Shown: piece after piece, positions 16,890 through 24,829 of the stretch
How positions within the stretch are numbered: position 1 is the stretch's first letter
How the letters are laid out: every line of letters begins with the position of its first letter
Assembly: GCF_030268205.1 (NCBI RefSeq)
Contig: NZ_BSQF01000001.1
Location: forward strand, 478,649-542,648
Reading direction: 5' to 3'
From: Allomuricauda sp. NBRC 101325
GTDB taxonomy: Bacteria > Bacteroidota > Bacteroidia > Flavobacteriales > Flavobacteriaceae
Length of the DNA: 64,000 nt
The notes under the pieces: generated by a model
What the model was told of the DNA's origin: nothing
The model's input: only the letters and a program-made list of their open reading frames with translations
The model's database searches: none
Translations under genes and position numbers: made by a program

Positions 16890-17078
16890 TTATAGTTTGT
16901 TTTGTTGATCGTTGTTATCCAAAGGCAGTTCGCCCATTTCTTTGATGTGCTCCTTGGTAGCCGTGAACACCCACCAGAAAAGCAATACAAAGAACACAAA
17001 GAATATCATGAGGGAAATCATCGGATAGTTGGCTATCCCGTCGATGCTTTCCATATGGTTTTTTACAAATTTCAACAT
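16890..17078 (-). CDS. ccoQ: CcoQ-like small cbb3 oxidase subunit
   Basis: A 62-residue single-helix protein (YPMISLMIFFVFFVLLFWW) with a polar tail typical of CcoQ/FixQ, which stabilises the oxidase. It sits between ccoNO and ccoP. Its position and size make the call firm even though such short proteins vary. Confidence 0.88.
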   Translation of the reverse strand: MLKFVKNHMESIDGIANYPMISLMIFFVFFVLLFWWVFTATKEHIKEMGELPLDNNDQQNKL

Positions 17079-17102
17079 GGTTGTATTAGATTTTAGATTT
17101 AA

Positions 17103-17157
17103 GAGGCAAGAACCAAGACTTTAAAGTCTCACTTAATTGTGTCCTGGTTCTTGGCTC
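17103..17157 (-). promoter_or_regulatory. Intercistronic hairpin between ccoNO and ccoQ
   Basis: Imperfect 15-nt arms (GAGGCAAGAACCAAG at 17103-17117, CCTGGTTCTTGGCTC at 17143-17157; 13 of 15 positions pair) enclose a perfect 12-bp palindrome GACTTTAAAGTC (17117-17128). It could tune the ratio of the large subunit to ccoQ/ccoP by RNA processing or partial termination. Confidence 0.55.
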
Positions 17158-17180
17158 ATTTATCATGATTCCTGTTTTCT

Positions 17181-19364
17181 TTAGTCTTCAGCTTGAACAA
17201 TTTTGATATCGGTACCCAATCGCTGTAAGTAAGCAATCAAGGAAACAATTTCTCTGTCGCGCATTTCCACAAAGTTTTGGCCGTTTTCTGCGGCGAACTT
17301 TTTATCTGCTTCGTAGGTTCTTTCGAACTCGGGGTCGGAATACAAATTCTTCTCGATTTGCTCGGCCTGTGCCGCCATGGACGCTGGTGCATTGGCTATG
17401 TCTTCTTCGGTATAAGGAACTCCCAATTTTACCATGGCCTCCATTTTCGCCTGCACATCACTTCTATCGTGCTCACTGGTCACCAACCACTCATAGGATG
17501 GCATAATGGAACCTGCGGATGTACTTTGTGGATCGTACATGTGGTTCAAGTGCCAGTTGTCGGAATATTTGCCTCCCACACGTAAAAGGTCTGGCCCAGT
17601 ACGTTTACTACCCCATAAGAATGGGTGGTCGTAAACAAACTCCCCTGCTTTGGCATATTCGCCATAGCGTTCCACCTCACTACGGAATGGACGTATCATT
17701 TGGGAGTGACAACTCACACAACCTTCTCGAATGTACAGATCACGACCTTCCAATTCCAATGGTGTATATGGTTTTACACTGGTAATGGTAGGTATGTTGG
17801 ATTTCACCAAAATAGTAGGAACAATCTGGATAACACCTCCAATTAGAATCGCGATGGTGGCCAAAATGGTCAACTGAACTGGTTTTCTTTCCAACCAGTT
17901 GTGGAAGGTTTCGCCAGCCACTCTTCTTTTGGATACCCTGGCCAATGCGGGTGCTTCGGCCAATTCGTCTTCAACTTTGCTACCGGATTTGATGGTTTTT
18001 ACAATGTTGTACAGTAATACGAACATACCCAAGATGTACAAGCTACCTCCAATGGCTCTCATCCAGTACATCGGGATGATTTGGGATACAGTTTCCAAGA
18101 AGTTACCGTACACCAAAGTTCCATCTGGGTTAAATTCTTTCCACATCAACGCTTGGGTAAACCCGGCCACGTACATCGGCAATGCATAAAGTACAATACC
18201 CAATGTACCTATCCAGAAGTGGAAGTTGGCCAATCCTTTGGAATACAATTCGGTTTTGAACATTCTTGGCACCAACCAATAGATCATACCAAACGTCATG
18301 AACCCGTTCCAAGCCAAAGCTCCTACGTGAACGTGGGCTATGATCCAGTCACTAAAGTGCGCAATGGCATTTACGTTTTTCAAGGAAAGCATTGGACCTT
18401 CAAAAGTGGCCATACCGTAACCTGTGATGGCTACCACCATAAATTTAAGTGTGGCATCGCTACGCACCTTGTCCCAAACACCACGAAGGGTCAACAAACC
18501 ATTGATCATACCACCCCAAGATGGCGCAATCAACATAATGGAGAAAACCACTCCCAGGTTCTGTGCCCAGTCTGGCAATGCAGAATACAACAAATGGTGA
18601 GGTCCTGCCCAGATATAGATGAAAATCAACGACCAGAAATGGACAATGGACAATCTATAGGAATAAATTGGACGGTTGGCCGCTTTTGGCACAAAGTAGT
18701 ACATCAACCCCAAGAACGGAGTGGTCAAGAAGAATGCCACCGCATTGTGACCGTACCACCATTGCACCAAGGCATCTTGCACCCCTGCGTACACAGAATA
18801 ACTTTTTAGCGCGGTAACTGGAAGCTCCAAGCTGTTAAAAATGTGCAGTACCGCAACGGTCACAAATGTTGCCAAATAGAACCAAATGGCCACATAGAGG
18901 TGTCGTTGTCTTCTTTTTAAAATGGTACCGATCATGTTCCAACCAAAAACGACCCAAACGGCTGCAATGGCCAAATCGATAGGCCATTCCAATTCGGCAT
19001 ATTCTTTAGATGTTGTGTATCCCAACGGCAAGGTCAACGCTGCGGCCACAATGATCAATTGCCAACCCCAGAAGTTGATGTTGCTCAGGACATCACTGAA
19101 CATTCTCGCTTTTAACAAGCGTTGCAGCGAGTAATACACCCCTGCAAAAATGGCGTTACCCACAAAGGCAAAGATCACGGCATTGGTATGCAACGGACGC
19201 AAACGCCCAAAACTCAACCATGAAATACCCTCGGTTAAATTGGGAAACAGAAACATAAAGGCCAACAATAGCCCTACTGCCATACCCACTACGCCCCAAA
19301 GTATGGTGGCGTATAAGAACTTTTGCACGATTTTGTTATCGTAGCGAAACTGTTGTATTTCCAT
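17181..19364 (-). CDS. ccoNO: cbb3 oxidase fused subunits I and II (CcoN-CcoO)
   Basis: A 727-residue fusion. Residues about 1-480 are the CcoN heme-copper subunit with twelve or so helices and the heme/CuB histidines (RPLHTNAV, WWYGHNAVAFF, GPHHLLYS, AHVHVGALAWNG). Residues about 505-727 are CcoO: one anchor helix, then the c-heme motif EGCVSCHSQMIRPF and GPDLLRVGGKYSDNWH. The fusion is common in Bacteroidota, whereas proteobacteria encode the parts separately. It reduces O2 to water with high affinity while pumping protons. It starts 2 bp after ccoS. Confidence 0.97.
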   Translation of the reverse strand: MEIQQFRYDNKIVQKFLYATILWGVVGMAVGLLLAFMFLFPNLTEGISWLSFGRLRPLHTNAVIFAFVGNAIFAGVYYSLQRLLKARMFSDVLSNINFWGWQLIIVAAALTLPLGYTTSKEYAELEWPIDLAIAAVWVVFGWNMIGTILKRRQRHLYVAIWFYLATFVTVAVLHIFNSLELPVTALKSYSVYAGVQDALVQWWYGHNAVAFFLTTPFLGLMYYFVPKAANRPIYSYRLSIVHFWSLIFIYIWAGPHHLLYSALPDWAQNLGVVFSIMLIAPSWGGMINGLLTLRGVWDKVRSDATLKFMVVAITGYGMATFEGPMLSLKNVNAIAHFSDWIIAHVHVGALAWNGFMTFGMIYWLVPRMFKTELYSKGLANFHFWIGTLGIVLYALPMYVAGFTQALMWKEFNPDGTLVYGNFLETVSQIIPMYWMRAIGGSLYILGMFVLLYNIVKTIKSGSKVEDELAEAPALARVSKRRVAGETFHNWLERKPVQLTILATIAILIGGVIQIVPTILVKSNIPTITSVKPYTPLELEGRDLYIREGCVSCHSQMIRPFRSEVERYGEYAKAGEFVYDHPFLWGSKRTGPDLLRVGGKYSDNWHLNHMYDPQSTSAGSIMPSYEWLVTSEHDRSDVQAKMEAMVKLGVPYTEEDIANAPASMAAQAEQIEKNLYSDPEFERTYEADKKFAAENGQNFVEMRDREIVSLIAYLQRLGTDIKIVQAED

Positions 19365-19366
19365 AT

Positions 19367-19576
19367 TTATTGGTTTGTACTTTTAGTTTGTTTGATTTTA
19401 TCTGTATTTGAATTAGATACATTTTTGTCGGTTACCACCTCATCTTCAAATAGCATTCGAACCGATGGTGTATAGGTATCATCGTACTGTCCGCTTTTTA
19501 CCGAAAAAACAAAGGCTAAAAAAAAGACGATAGCCACAGTTATGCTTATGGCCAGCAACACATAAATTACACTCAT
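19367..19576 (-). CDS. ccoS: cbb3 oxidase assembly protein CcoS
   Basis: A 69-residue protein with an N-terminal helix (VIYVLLAISITVAIVFFLAF) followed by SVKSGQYDDTYTPSVRML, the typical CcoS sequence around the DD motif. It is needed for cofactor insertion into the oxidase. It is the first gene of the operon, 51 bp after a Crp/Fnr-type dyad. Confidence 0.93.
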   Translation of the reverse strand: MSVIYVLLAISITVAIVFFLAFVFSVKSGQYDDTYTPSVRMLFEDEVVTDKNVSNSNTDKIKQTKSTNQ

Positions 19577-19595
19577 ACCTTTTGTAATTTGGGGT

Positions 19596-19638
19596 TAAAA
19601 CTACTGTGATGATATCCTTCAAAAAATGACATATATCA
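19596..19638 (-). promoter_or_regulatory. Crp/Fnr-type site and -7 box before the cbb3 operon
   Basis: Dyad TGACATATATCA at 19627-19638. On the minus strand TAGTTTTA (19603-19596) begins exactly 35 nt from the dyad start. It lies between the ccoI stop and the ccoS start. Confidence 0.7.
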
Positions 19639-19645
19639 GCTTTAT

Positions 19646-22021
19646 TTAATTTTTTAATCCCTTTCCAATATAATTGGTGGCCAGTGTGGCAAACACCACG
19701 ATGCTAATGGAACTCAAGGGCATTAAAATGGCCGCAATTACGGGTTGCAATTGTCCAGTAACCGCAAAATAGAGTCCCACAATATTGTAACATAGGGATA
19801 GGATAAAACTCAATTTTATGATTGAAATACTTTTTCTGCTCAGTTGGATAAACTTGGGGAGGAACTGCATTTTGGAAGCATCCAAAATTCCATCACAAGC
19901 GGGTGAAAAAACATTGATGTTTTCCGATACCGCCAAGCCCACATCACTTTGTGCCAGGGCTCCTGCATCGTTCAATCCATCGCCCACCATTAAAACACTA
20001 TGATCTTGCTGTAAGTTTTTGATGTATTCCAGCTTGTCCTCTGGTTTTTGGTTGAAAAGCATCTGGGTATTTTCGGGAAGAATTTGTTCCAACTGACTAC
20101 GCTCCCCGTCATTATCTCCGGATAAAATGCCAAGTTTCAAATGCTCTTTTAATGCTTCAAAAATTTGGCCAATGCCGTTTCGATAGGTGTTCTTGAAAAC
20201 AAAACGACCCTTTACATCTTCATCGGAACTTATATACACTGCCGTGTTAGTTGTACTTGTTGATTTTTCACTTCCCACATAGGAAGCAGAACCTACTTTA
20301 ATGGAATGTTCGTTGGCTTTGCCCACAATTCCTTTCCCTGTATGCTCTTCAAACTCATCGAGGGTCATGATGGCATTGGATTGCAAAATATTATAAAGGG
20401 AACGACTCAAGGGGTGATTTGATGCCCTTAATGTGGTTTTCAACAGTGCCTTTTCATCATCACTTAGCGCAATACCTTCGTAATAAATGGTATCTTTTTG
20501 ACTTGTGGTCAAGGTTCCTGTCTTATCGAAAATGGCCGTATCAATTTTGGACAACCTTTCGATGACATTGGTATTTTTCAAATAGAATTTATGTTTGCCG
20601 AAAATCCGCAGCATATTTCCCAAAGTAAATGGAGCTGCCAAGGCGATTGCACATGGACAGGCAATGATCAATACAGAAGTAAACACATTCAAGGCCATGT
20701 TCGGCTCAGCAATCAACCAATAGATCGTTGCCAAGGAAGCAATGGTCAATACCGCCATAGTAAACCGTCGTCCAATACTATCCGTCAAGGTTTGAAAGTG
20801 ACTGGCTTTATCTTTCGTAAATACTGAATTTCCCCATAATTGGGTAAGATAGCTTTGGGAAACGGTCTTGAGCACCTCAACCTCCAATACACCTGATAAT
20901 TGTTTGCCTCCTGCAAATAATTTATCTCCTGAATTTTTAAACACAGCTTCCGACTCCCCTGTCACAAAACTGTAATCGATTTCGGCCGTGCCCTTGATGA
21001 GCACACAATCCACTGGGATAATTTCGTGGCTGCGCACCAAAATCCTATCCCCTACATTAATATTGTATATCTGTACATTCTCTTCTTTCCCGTCTTTTTC
21101 CAGACGGGTAACTGCAATAGGAAAATAGGATTTATAATCTCGTTCAAATGAGAGATAGGCATAGGTTTTTTGTTGAAAGAATTTCCCGAGCAACAAGAAA
21201 AACACCAAACCCGTTAGGCTGTCGAAGAAACCAGAACCCAAATCAAAAATGATGTCCGCTGTGCTTCGTAGAAAAAGGGCCAAAATTCCCAATGCAATGG
21301 GCACATCGATATTCAACATTTTGGAGCGAATGCCCTTGAAAGCCGATTTGTAATAATCCCTGCCTGCGTAAAATACCACAGGAATGGAAAAGGCGAACAT
21401 CAACCAGCGAAAAACATGCTTGTATTGATCGAGCCAAAATTCCTCTACTTCAAAATATTCCGGGAACGACAACAACATCACATTACCAAAGGCAAAACCT
21501 GCAACCCCTAATTTATAGATCAAGGAACGGTCCACCTTGTTTTGCTCCCTTTCAAACTCTTTCAATGAAATGTATGGCTCATAACCGATGCTACCTAAAA
21601 GCAGTACCAAGGCTTTTAGTGAAAAATCGCTGGTTTTATACGTTACCCGAATGGTCTTTTTGGGAAAGTTTACCCGTGAAACTGTTATGGCAGGGTGCAA
21701 ACGGTTCAAATTCTCCAACACCCAAATACATGAGCTACAGTGGATTGAAGGAATACTCAACTCGACCACCTGTACCCCTTCTTCATCAAACTCCACCAAT
21801 TGCTTTACAATTTCTTGGTTTTCCAAAAAATCGTATTTCTTACGGATCTCGTTAGGTGTGGTTCCTGCCTTAGCCTCTATTTCATAATAGGCGGAAAGAC
21901 CATTGGATGAAAATATCTCATAAACGGTCTTGCAACCGTGACAACAGAAACTTTTATCATCGAAACTTACCCCATCTTCGCCGCAATCATCGCCGCAGTG
22001 GTAACAGGTTGTGTTTGCCAT
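19646..22021 (-). CDS. ccoI: Copper-translocating P1B-type ATPase CcoI
   Basis: A 791-residue membrane ATPase that supplies copper to the cbb3 oxidase. N-terminus: a Cys-rich segment (CYHCGDDCGEDG, FCCHGC), then a heavy-metal-associated domain with IHCSSCIW. Next come the transmembrane region, the A-domain TGES, the metal-binding CPC in IIACPCAIALAAP, the phosphorylation site FDKTGTLTTS, and the hinge GDGLNDAGAL. This domain order is that of the CcoI/FixI subgroup. It has its own promoter, which shares a regulator box with the divergent Crp/Fnr gene. Confidence 0.96.
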   Translation of the reverse strand: MANTTCYHCGDDCGEDGVSFDDKSFCCHGCKTVYEIFSSNGLSAYYEIEAKAGTTPNEIRKKYDFLENQEIVKQLVEFDEEGVQVVELSIPSIHCSSCIWVLENLNRLHPAITVSRVNFPKKTIRVTYKTSDFSLKALVLLLGSIGYEPYISLKEFEREQNKVDRSLIYKLGVAGFAFGNVMLLSFPEYFEVEEFWLDQYKHVFRWLMFAFSIPVVFYAGRDYYKSAFKGIRSKMLNIDVPIALGILALFLRSTADIIFDLGSGFFDSLTGLVFFLLLGKFFQQKTYAYLSFERDYKSYFPIAVTRLEKDGKEENVQIYNINVGDRILVRSHEIIPVDCVLIKGTAEIDYSFVTGESEAVFKNSGDKLFAGGKQLSGVLEVEVLKTVSQSYLTQLWGNSVFTKDKASHFQTLTDSIGRRFTMAVLTIASLATIYWLIAEPNMALNVFTSVLIIACPCAIALAAPFTLGNMLRIFGKHKFYLKNTNVIERLSKIDTAIFDKTGTLTTSQKDTIYYEGIALSDDEKALLKTTLRASNHPLSRSLYNILQSNAIMTLDEFEEHTGKGIVGKANEHSIKVGSASYVGSEKSTSTTNTAVYISSDEDVKGRFVFKNTYRNGIGQIFEALKEHLKLGILSGDNDGERSQLEQILPENTQMLFNQKPEDKLEYIKNLQQDHSVLMVGDGLNDAGALAQSDVGLAVSENINVFSPACDGILDASKMQFLPKFIQLSRKSISIIKLSFILSLCYNIVGLYFAVTGQLQPVIAAILMPLSSISIVVFATLATNYIGKGLKN

Positions 22022-22042
22022 TTACATTTGCTTTACCTGACG

Positions 22043-22116
22043 CAAAATTGTAATAGTCTTACCCTTAAAAATATGATATTTATCAGTAAATTGTAGTCCG
22101 TTAAACATTAATTTTG
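22043..22116. promoter_or_regulatory. Shared Crp/Fnr-type site for divergent ccoI and the regulator gene
   Basis: One dyad, TGATATTTATCA (22074-22085), has a -7 box at 35 nt in both directions: TAATTTTG (22109-22116) on the plus strand towards the regulator, and CAATTTTG (22050-22043) on the minus strand towards ccoI. The plus-strand start point would be near 22121, downstream of an ATG at 22114, which decides that the regulator starts at 22141. Suggests autoregulation. Confidence 0.7.
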
Positions 22117-22140
22117 TTTAATCAGGTAAACACTACAGTT

Positions 22141-22830
22141 ATGGAAAGCAGATGTGAAAATTGTATCATCAGACAATTTAATTCGCTCCGCGCGATGAGC
22201 AAGGAGGAATTGAAACAAGTTTCTGACTCCAAGACTGTCAAGACCATTAAAAAAGGAGAGCCTCTTTTTCAGGAAGGCGACAAGCTAAATGGGGTTTACT
22301 GTGTTCGAAACGGTGTTTCCAAACTTTCCAAACTAAGCTCCAACGGTAAGGACCAGATTGTAAAATTGGCCAGTAAAGGCGAGGTTTTGGGGCAACGCTC
22401 CGTAATTTCTGAGGAATGCACCAATCTTTCCGCCATCGCTGTTGACGATATGGAGGTTTGTTTTATTCCCAAGGAAAGCATCAACAATACACTACAAAAG
22501 AATCCCAACTTTACCATGGAGGTGCTCCGTCACATGGCACACGACCTTAAAGAGGCCGATGATGTTATCGTGAACATTTCCCAGAAAACGGTAAAACAAC
22601 GTATGGCCGAAGCCTTCCTATACCTTAAAAACAATTTTGGTGAGGACGAAGATGGGTATTTGGCACTTACACTTTCACGCGAAGACATTTCCAATGTAGT
22701 TGGAACCGCTACTGAATCCGCCATCCGAATTATTTCCGAATTCAAGAAAAAAGGCCTCATAGTGGCCTCTGGGAAAAAGATTGGGATTAAGGATGAACGC
22801 AAACTTCTGGAGTTGGTAGAAGGGTTTTAA
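22141..22830 (+). CDS. Crp/Fnr-family transcriptional regulator
   Basis: A 229-residue DNA-binding protein: a cyclic-nucleotide-type beta-roll domain (about 20-125), a long dimer helix (about 125-155) and a winged helix-turn-helix (about 165-225). The recognition helix GTATESAIRIISEF aligns with the Fnr helix and keeps the Glu and Arg that read TGA/TCA half sites, matching the dyads around it. Cysteines at 5, 8, 54, 93 and 107 include an N-terminal CENC pair, but this is not the classical Fnr spacing, so an FeS sensor is possible and not proven. Start 22141 was chosen because 22114 lies upstream of the predicted transcript start. The best candidate for the regulator of the nine dyads. Confidence 0.93.
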   Translation: MESRCENCIIRQFNSLRAMSKEELKQVSDSKTVKTIKKGEPLFQEGDKLNGVYCVRNGVSKLSKLSSNGKDQIVKLASKGEVLGQRSVISEECTNLSAIAVDDMEVCFIPKESINNTLQKNPNFTMEVLRHMAHDLKEADDVIVNISQKTVKQRMAEAFLYLKNNFGEDEDGYLALTLSREDISNVVGTATESAIRIISEFKKKGLIVASGKKIGIKDERKLLELVEGF

Positions 22831-22839
22831 TCCCTAAAC

Positions 22840-22882
22840 TGACATTTGTCATAGTATTCCCTGTTTTACACCTTTAATTTTA
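22840..22882 (+). promoter_or_regulatory. Crp/Fnr-type site and -7 box before usp (22904)
   Basis: Dyad TGACATTTGTCA at 22840-22851, ten bases after the regulator stop codon, with TAATTTTA at 22875-22882, exactly 35 nt from the dyad start. Confidence 0.7.
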
Positions 22883-22903
22883 TCGCATCTTAACCTTAAT
22901 AAG

Positions 22904-23815
22904 ATGCAGAAGATATTAATACCCACGGATTTTTCGGAAAACGCATGGAACGCGATTGACTACGCTATGCAGTTGTTCCGCAACAAACGTTGTACTTTTT
23001 ATCTACTCAATACCTACACCCCTGTTATTCCCAGTAGTCGCTTTATGGCTAAAATGATAGATGGAGTAAGTATTGTTGATGCGGTAAGGGAAACATCGGA
23101 AAGAGGTTTGCAAAAGACCGTACAAAGGATAAAAGTAAAATACGGCAATCCCAACCATCGCTTTGAAACGATTTCTTCCTTTAACCTTTTGGTTGAAGAA
23201 GTGAAAGATGTGGTGGAAACCTTTGGGATAAATATGGTAATAACGGGAACCAAAGGTGCATCTGGTGTGGATGAGGTCTTTATGGGCAGCAATACCGTGC
23301 GCATTATCAAAACTACCAAAAAGTGTCCAATTTTGGCGATTCCCTATCATTTTGAATATGTAACTCCCACTGAAATAGCTTTTGCTACTGATTTTAATAG
23401 ATTTTATACCACTTCGGAACTTGAGCCATTGTTGCAAATGGCAAAAATGTTCAATGCTACCGTTCGCATAGTTCATGTGCAATACGGAATCAAGGCCCTA
23501 ACGGAACTGCAGCAATTCAACCTTAATATGTTGCGCAGGTATCTCGGAGATGTGGAACACTATGTTCATACCGTTTCAGAATTGAGTTCTGTTTCGCATA
23601 CCCTGGAGACCTTTTCCAAAGAATTGGGCATCCATTTATTGGCCATGTTGAACTATCAGCATAGCTATATGGAAAAAATGACCCGTGAGCCCATTATCAA
23701 ACGGACGGCTTTTCATACCCAAATACCTTTATTGGTGATACCTGAATTGGGCATGGAGGGGGTAGCCGCTACCGAAAAGGAAGAGGAACCTAGTAGTATT
23801 GAGGCACACAATTAA
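22904..23815 (+). CDS. Universal stress protein, tandem UspA domains
   Basis: A 303-residue Usp with two domains. Domain 1 starts KILIPTDFSENAWNAIDY and keeps the ATP-binding signature GTKGASGVDEVFMGS. Domain 2 begins near residue 155 (EIAFATDFNRFY) and lacks that signature. A short acidic tail follows. Third Usp of the window, again behind a Crp/Fnr-type box. Confidence 0.92.
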   Translation: MQKILIPTDFSENAWNAIDYAMQLFRNKRCTFYLLNTYTPVIPSSRFMAKMIDGVSIVDAVRETSERGLQKTVQRIKVKYGNPNHRFETISSFNLLVEEVKDVVETFGINMVITGTKGASGVDEVFMGSNTVRIIKTTKKCPILAIPYHFEYVTPTEIAFATDFNRFYTTSELEPLLQMAKMFNATVRIVHVQYGIKALTELQQFNLNMLRRYLGDVEHYVHTVSELSSVSHTLETFSKELGIHLLAMLNYQHSYMEKMTREPIIKRTAFHTQIPLLVIPELGMEGVAATEKEEEPSSIEAHN

Positions 23816-23829
23816 AGTTCTGTGGTTAT

Positions 23830-23875
23830 CTTTATGCGGGGTTTTTACCCTACCAACTAACAACCCCGCATAAAG
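23830..23875 (+). promoter_or_regulatory. Strong stem-loop just before the threonine dehydratase start codon
   Basis: Perfect 14-bp arms, CTTTATGCGGGGTT (23830-23843) and AACCCCGCATAAAG (23862-23875), with an 18-nt loop, ending 6 nt before the ATG at 23882. No T-tract follows, so it may act in the 5' leader of the next gene or protect the 3' end of usp mRNA. Confidence 0.6.
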
Positions 23876-23881
23876 TTATCT

Positions 23882-24817
23882 ATGGACAAACAACTTCTTA
23901 TCGATTGCCACGAACGAATCAAACCCTTTGTTCACAATACACCTGTTCTAACTTCAAGCCAAATCAACACAATTGTTGGGGCTGAATTGTATTTTAAATG
24001 CGAGAATTTTCAAAAAATGGGCGCTTTTAAAATGCGTGGTGCCGCCAATGCCATTTTACAACTTTCCCAAGCACAAAAAGAAAATGGGGTGGTTACGCAT
24101 TCTTCTGGGAATTTTGCCCAAGCATTATCGTTAGCAGCCAAAAACCTGGGAGTCAAGGCATATATTGTAATGCCCAATTCCGCACCTCAAGTAAAAAAAG
24201 ATGCGGTAAGGGGTTATGGTGGTATTGTTTTGGAATGCGAACCCACCTTAGAAGCCCGTGAACGAGAATCGAAACGTATTCAAGATGAATATGGTGCCAC
24301 CTTTATCCATCCCTCCAACGATGATCAAGTTATTATAGGTCAAGGAACTGCCTGTATGGAATTCTTGAAATCACATCCAGACTTAAATTATGTGACAACA
24401 CCGGTTGGTGGAGGCGGATTGATTGCCGGAACTGCCTTGGCAGCCCATTATTTTGGAAAAGATTGTAAGGTTATTGGGGGCGAACCATTGGAAGTGGATG
24501 ATGCCTACCGCTCCATGATTAGTGGAAAAATTGAGACCAACTCTTCCATTAATACCATCGCCGATGGATTAAAGACGCAGTTGGGTGACCGAAATTTTCC
24601 AATCATATTAAAATATGTGGATGAAATTATTCGCGTTTCCGAAGAAGAAATTGTTGCTGCAATGCGACTGATTTGGGAGCGATTGAAAATTGTTTGCGAA
24701 CCTTCCAGTGCCGTGGCCTTGGCTGCCATTATCCGAGATAAAGAAAAATTCAAGGATAAAAAAGTGGGGGTTATTATTTCGGGAGGCAATGTGGACTTAT
24801 CCAACTTGCCCTTTTAA
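23882..24817 (+). CDS. PLP-dependent threonine/serine dehydratase-like enzyme
   Basis: A 311-residue fold-type II PLP enzyme, deaminating threonine or serine to 2-oxo acids or acting as a serine racemase. The PLP lysine is K50 in GAFKMRGAAN. The substrate-binding loop SSGNFAQAL and the phosphate-binding loop PVGGGGLIAG are intact. There is no C-terminal ACT domain, so it is the short catabolic-type form without isoleucine feedback control. The stop codon overlaps the terminator at 24808 and the convergent kinase gene. Confidence 0.9.
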   Translation: MDKQLLIDCHERIKPFVHNTPVLTSSQINTIVGAELYFKCENFQKMGAFKMRGAANAILQLSQAQKENGVVTHSSGNFAQALSLAAKNLGVKAYIVMPNSAPQVKKDAVRGYGGIVLECEPTLEARERESKRIQDEYGATFIHPSNDDQVIIGQGTACMEFLKSHPDLNYVTTPVGGGGLIAGTALAAHYFGKDCKVIGGEPLEVDDAYRSMISGKIETNSSINTIADGLKTQLGDRNFPIILKYVDEIIRVSEEEIVAAMRLIWERLKIVCEPSSAVALAAIIRDKEKFKDKKVGVIISGGNVDLSNLPF

Positions 24818-24829
24818 AGGGCTTTTTTT
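24808..24829 (+). terminator. Terminator overlapping the dehydratase stop codon
   Basis: GCCCTTTTAAAGGGC followed by seven T. The hairpin spans the TAA of the dehydratase (24815-24817) and the stop codon of the convergent histidine kinase gene. Confidence 0.8.

Noticed and set aside
18081-18809. 242-codon plus-strand frame opposite ccoNO
   Set aside because: Shadow of the oxidase gene with His/Gln-rich nonsense sequence.
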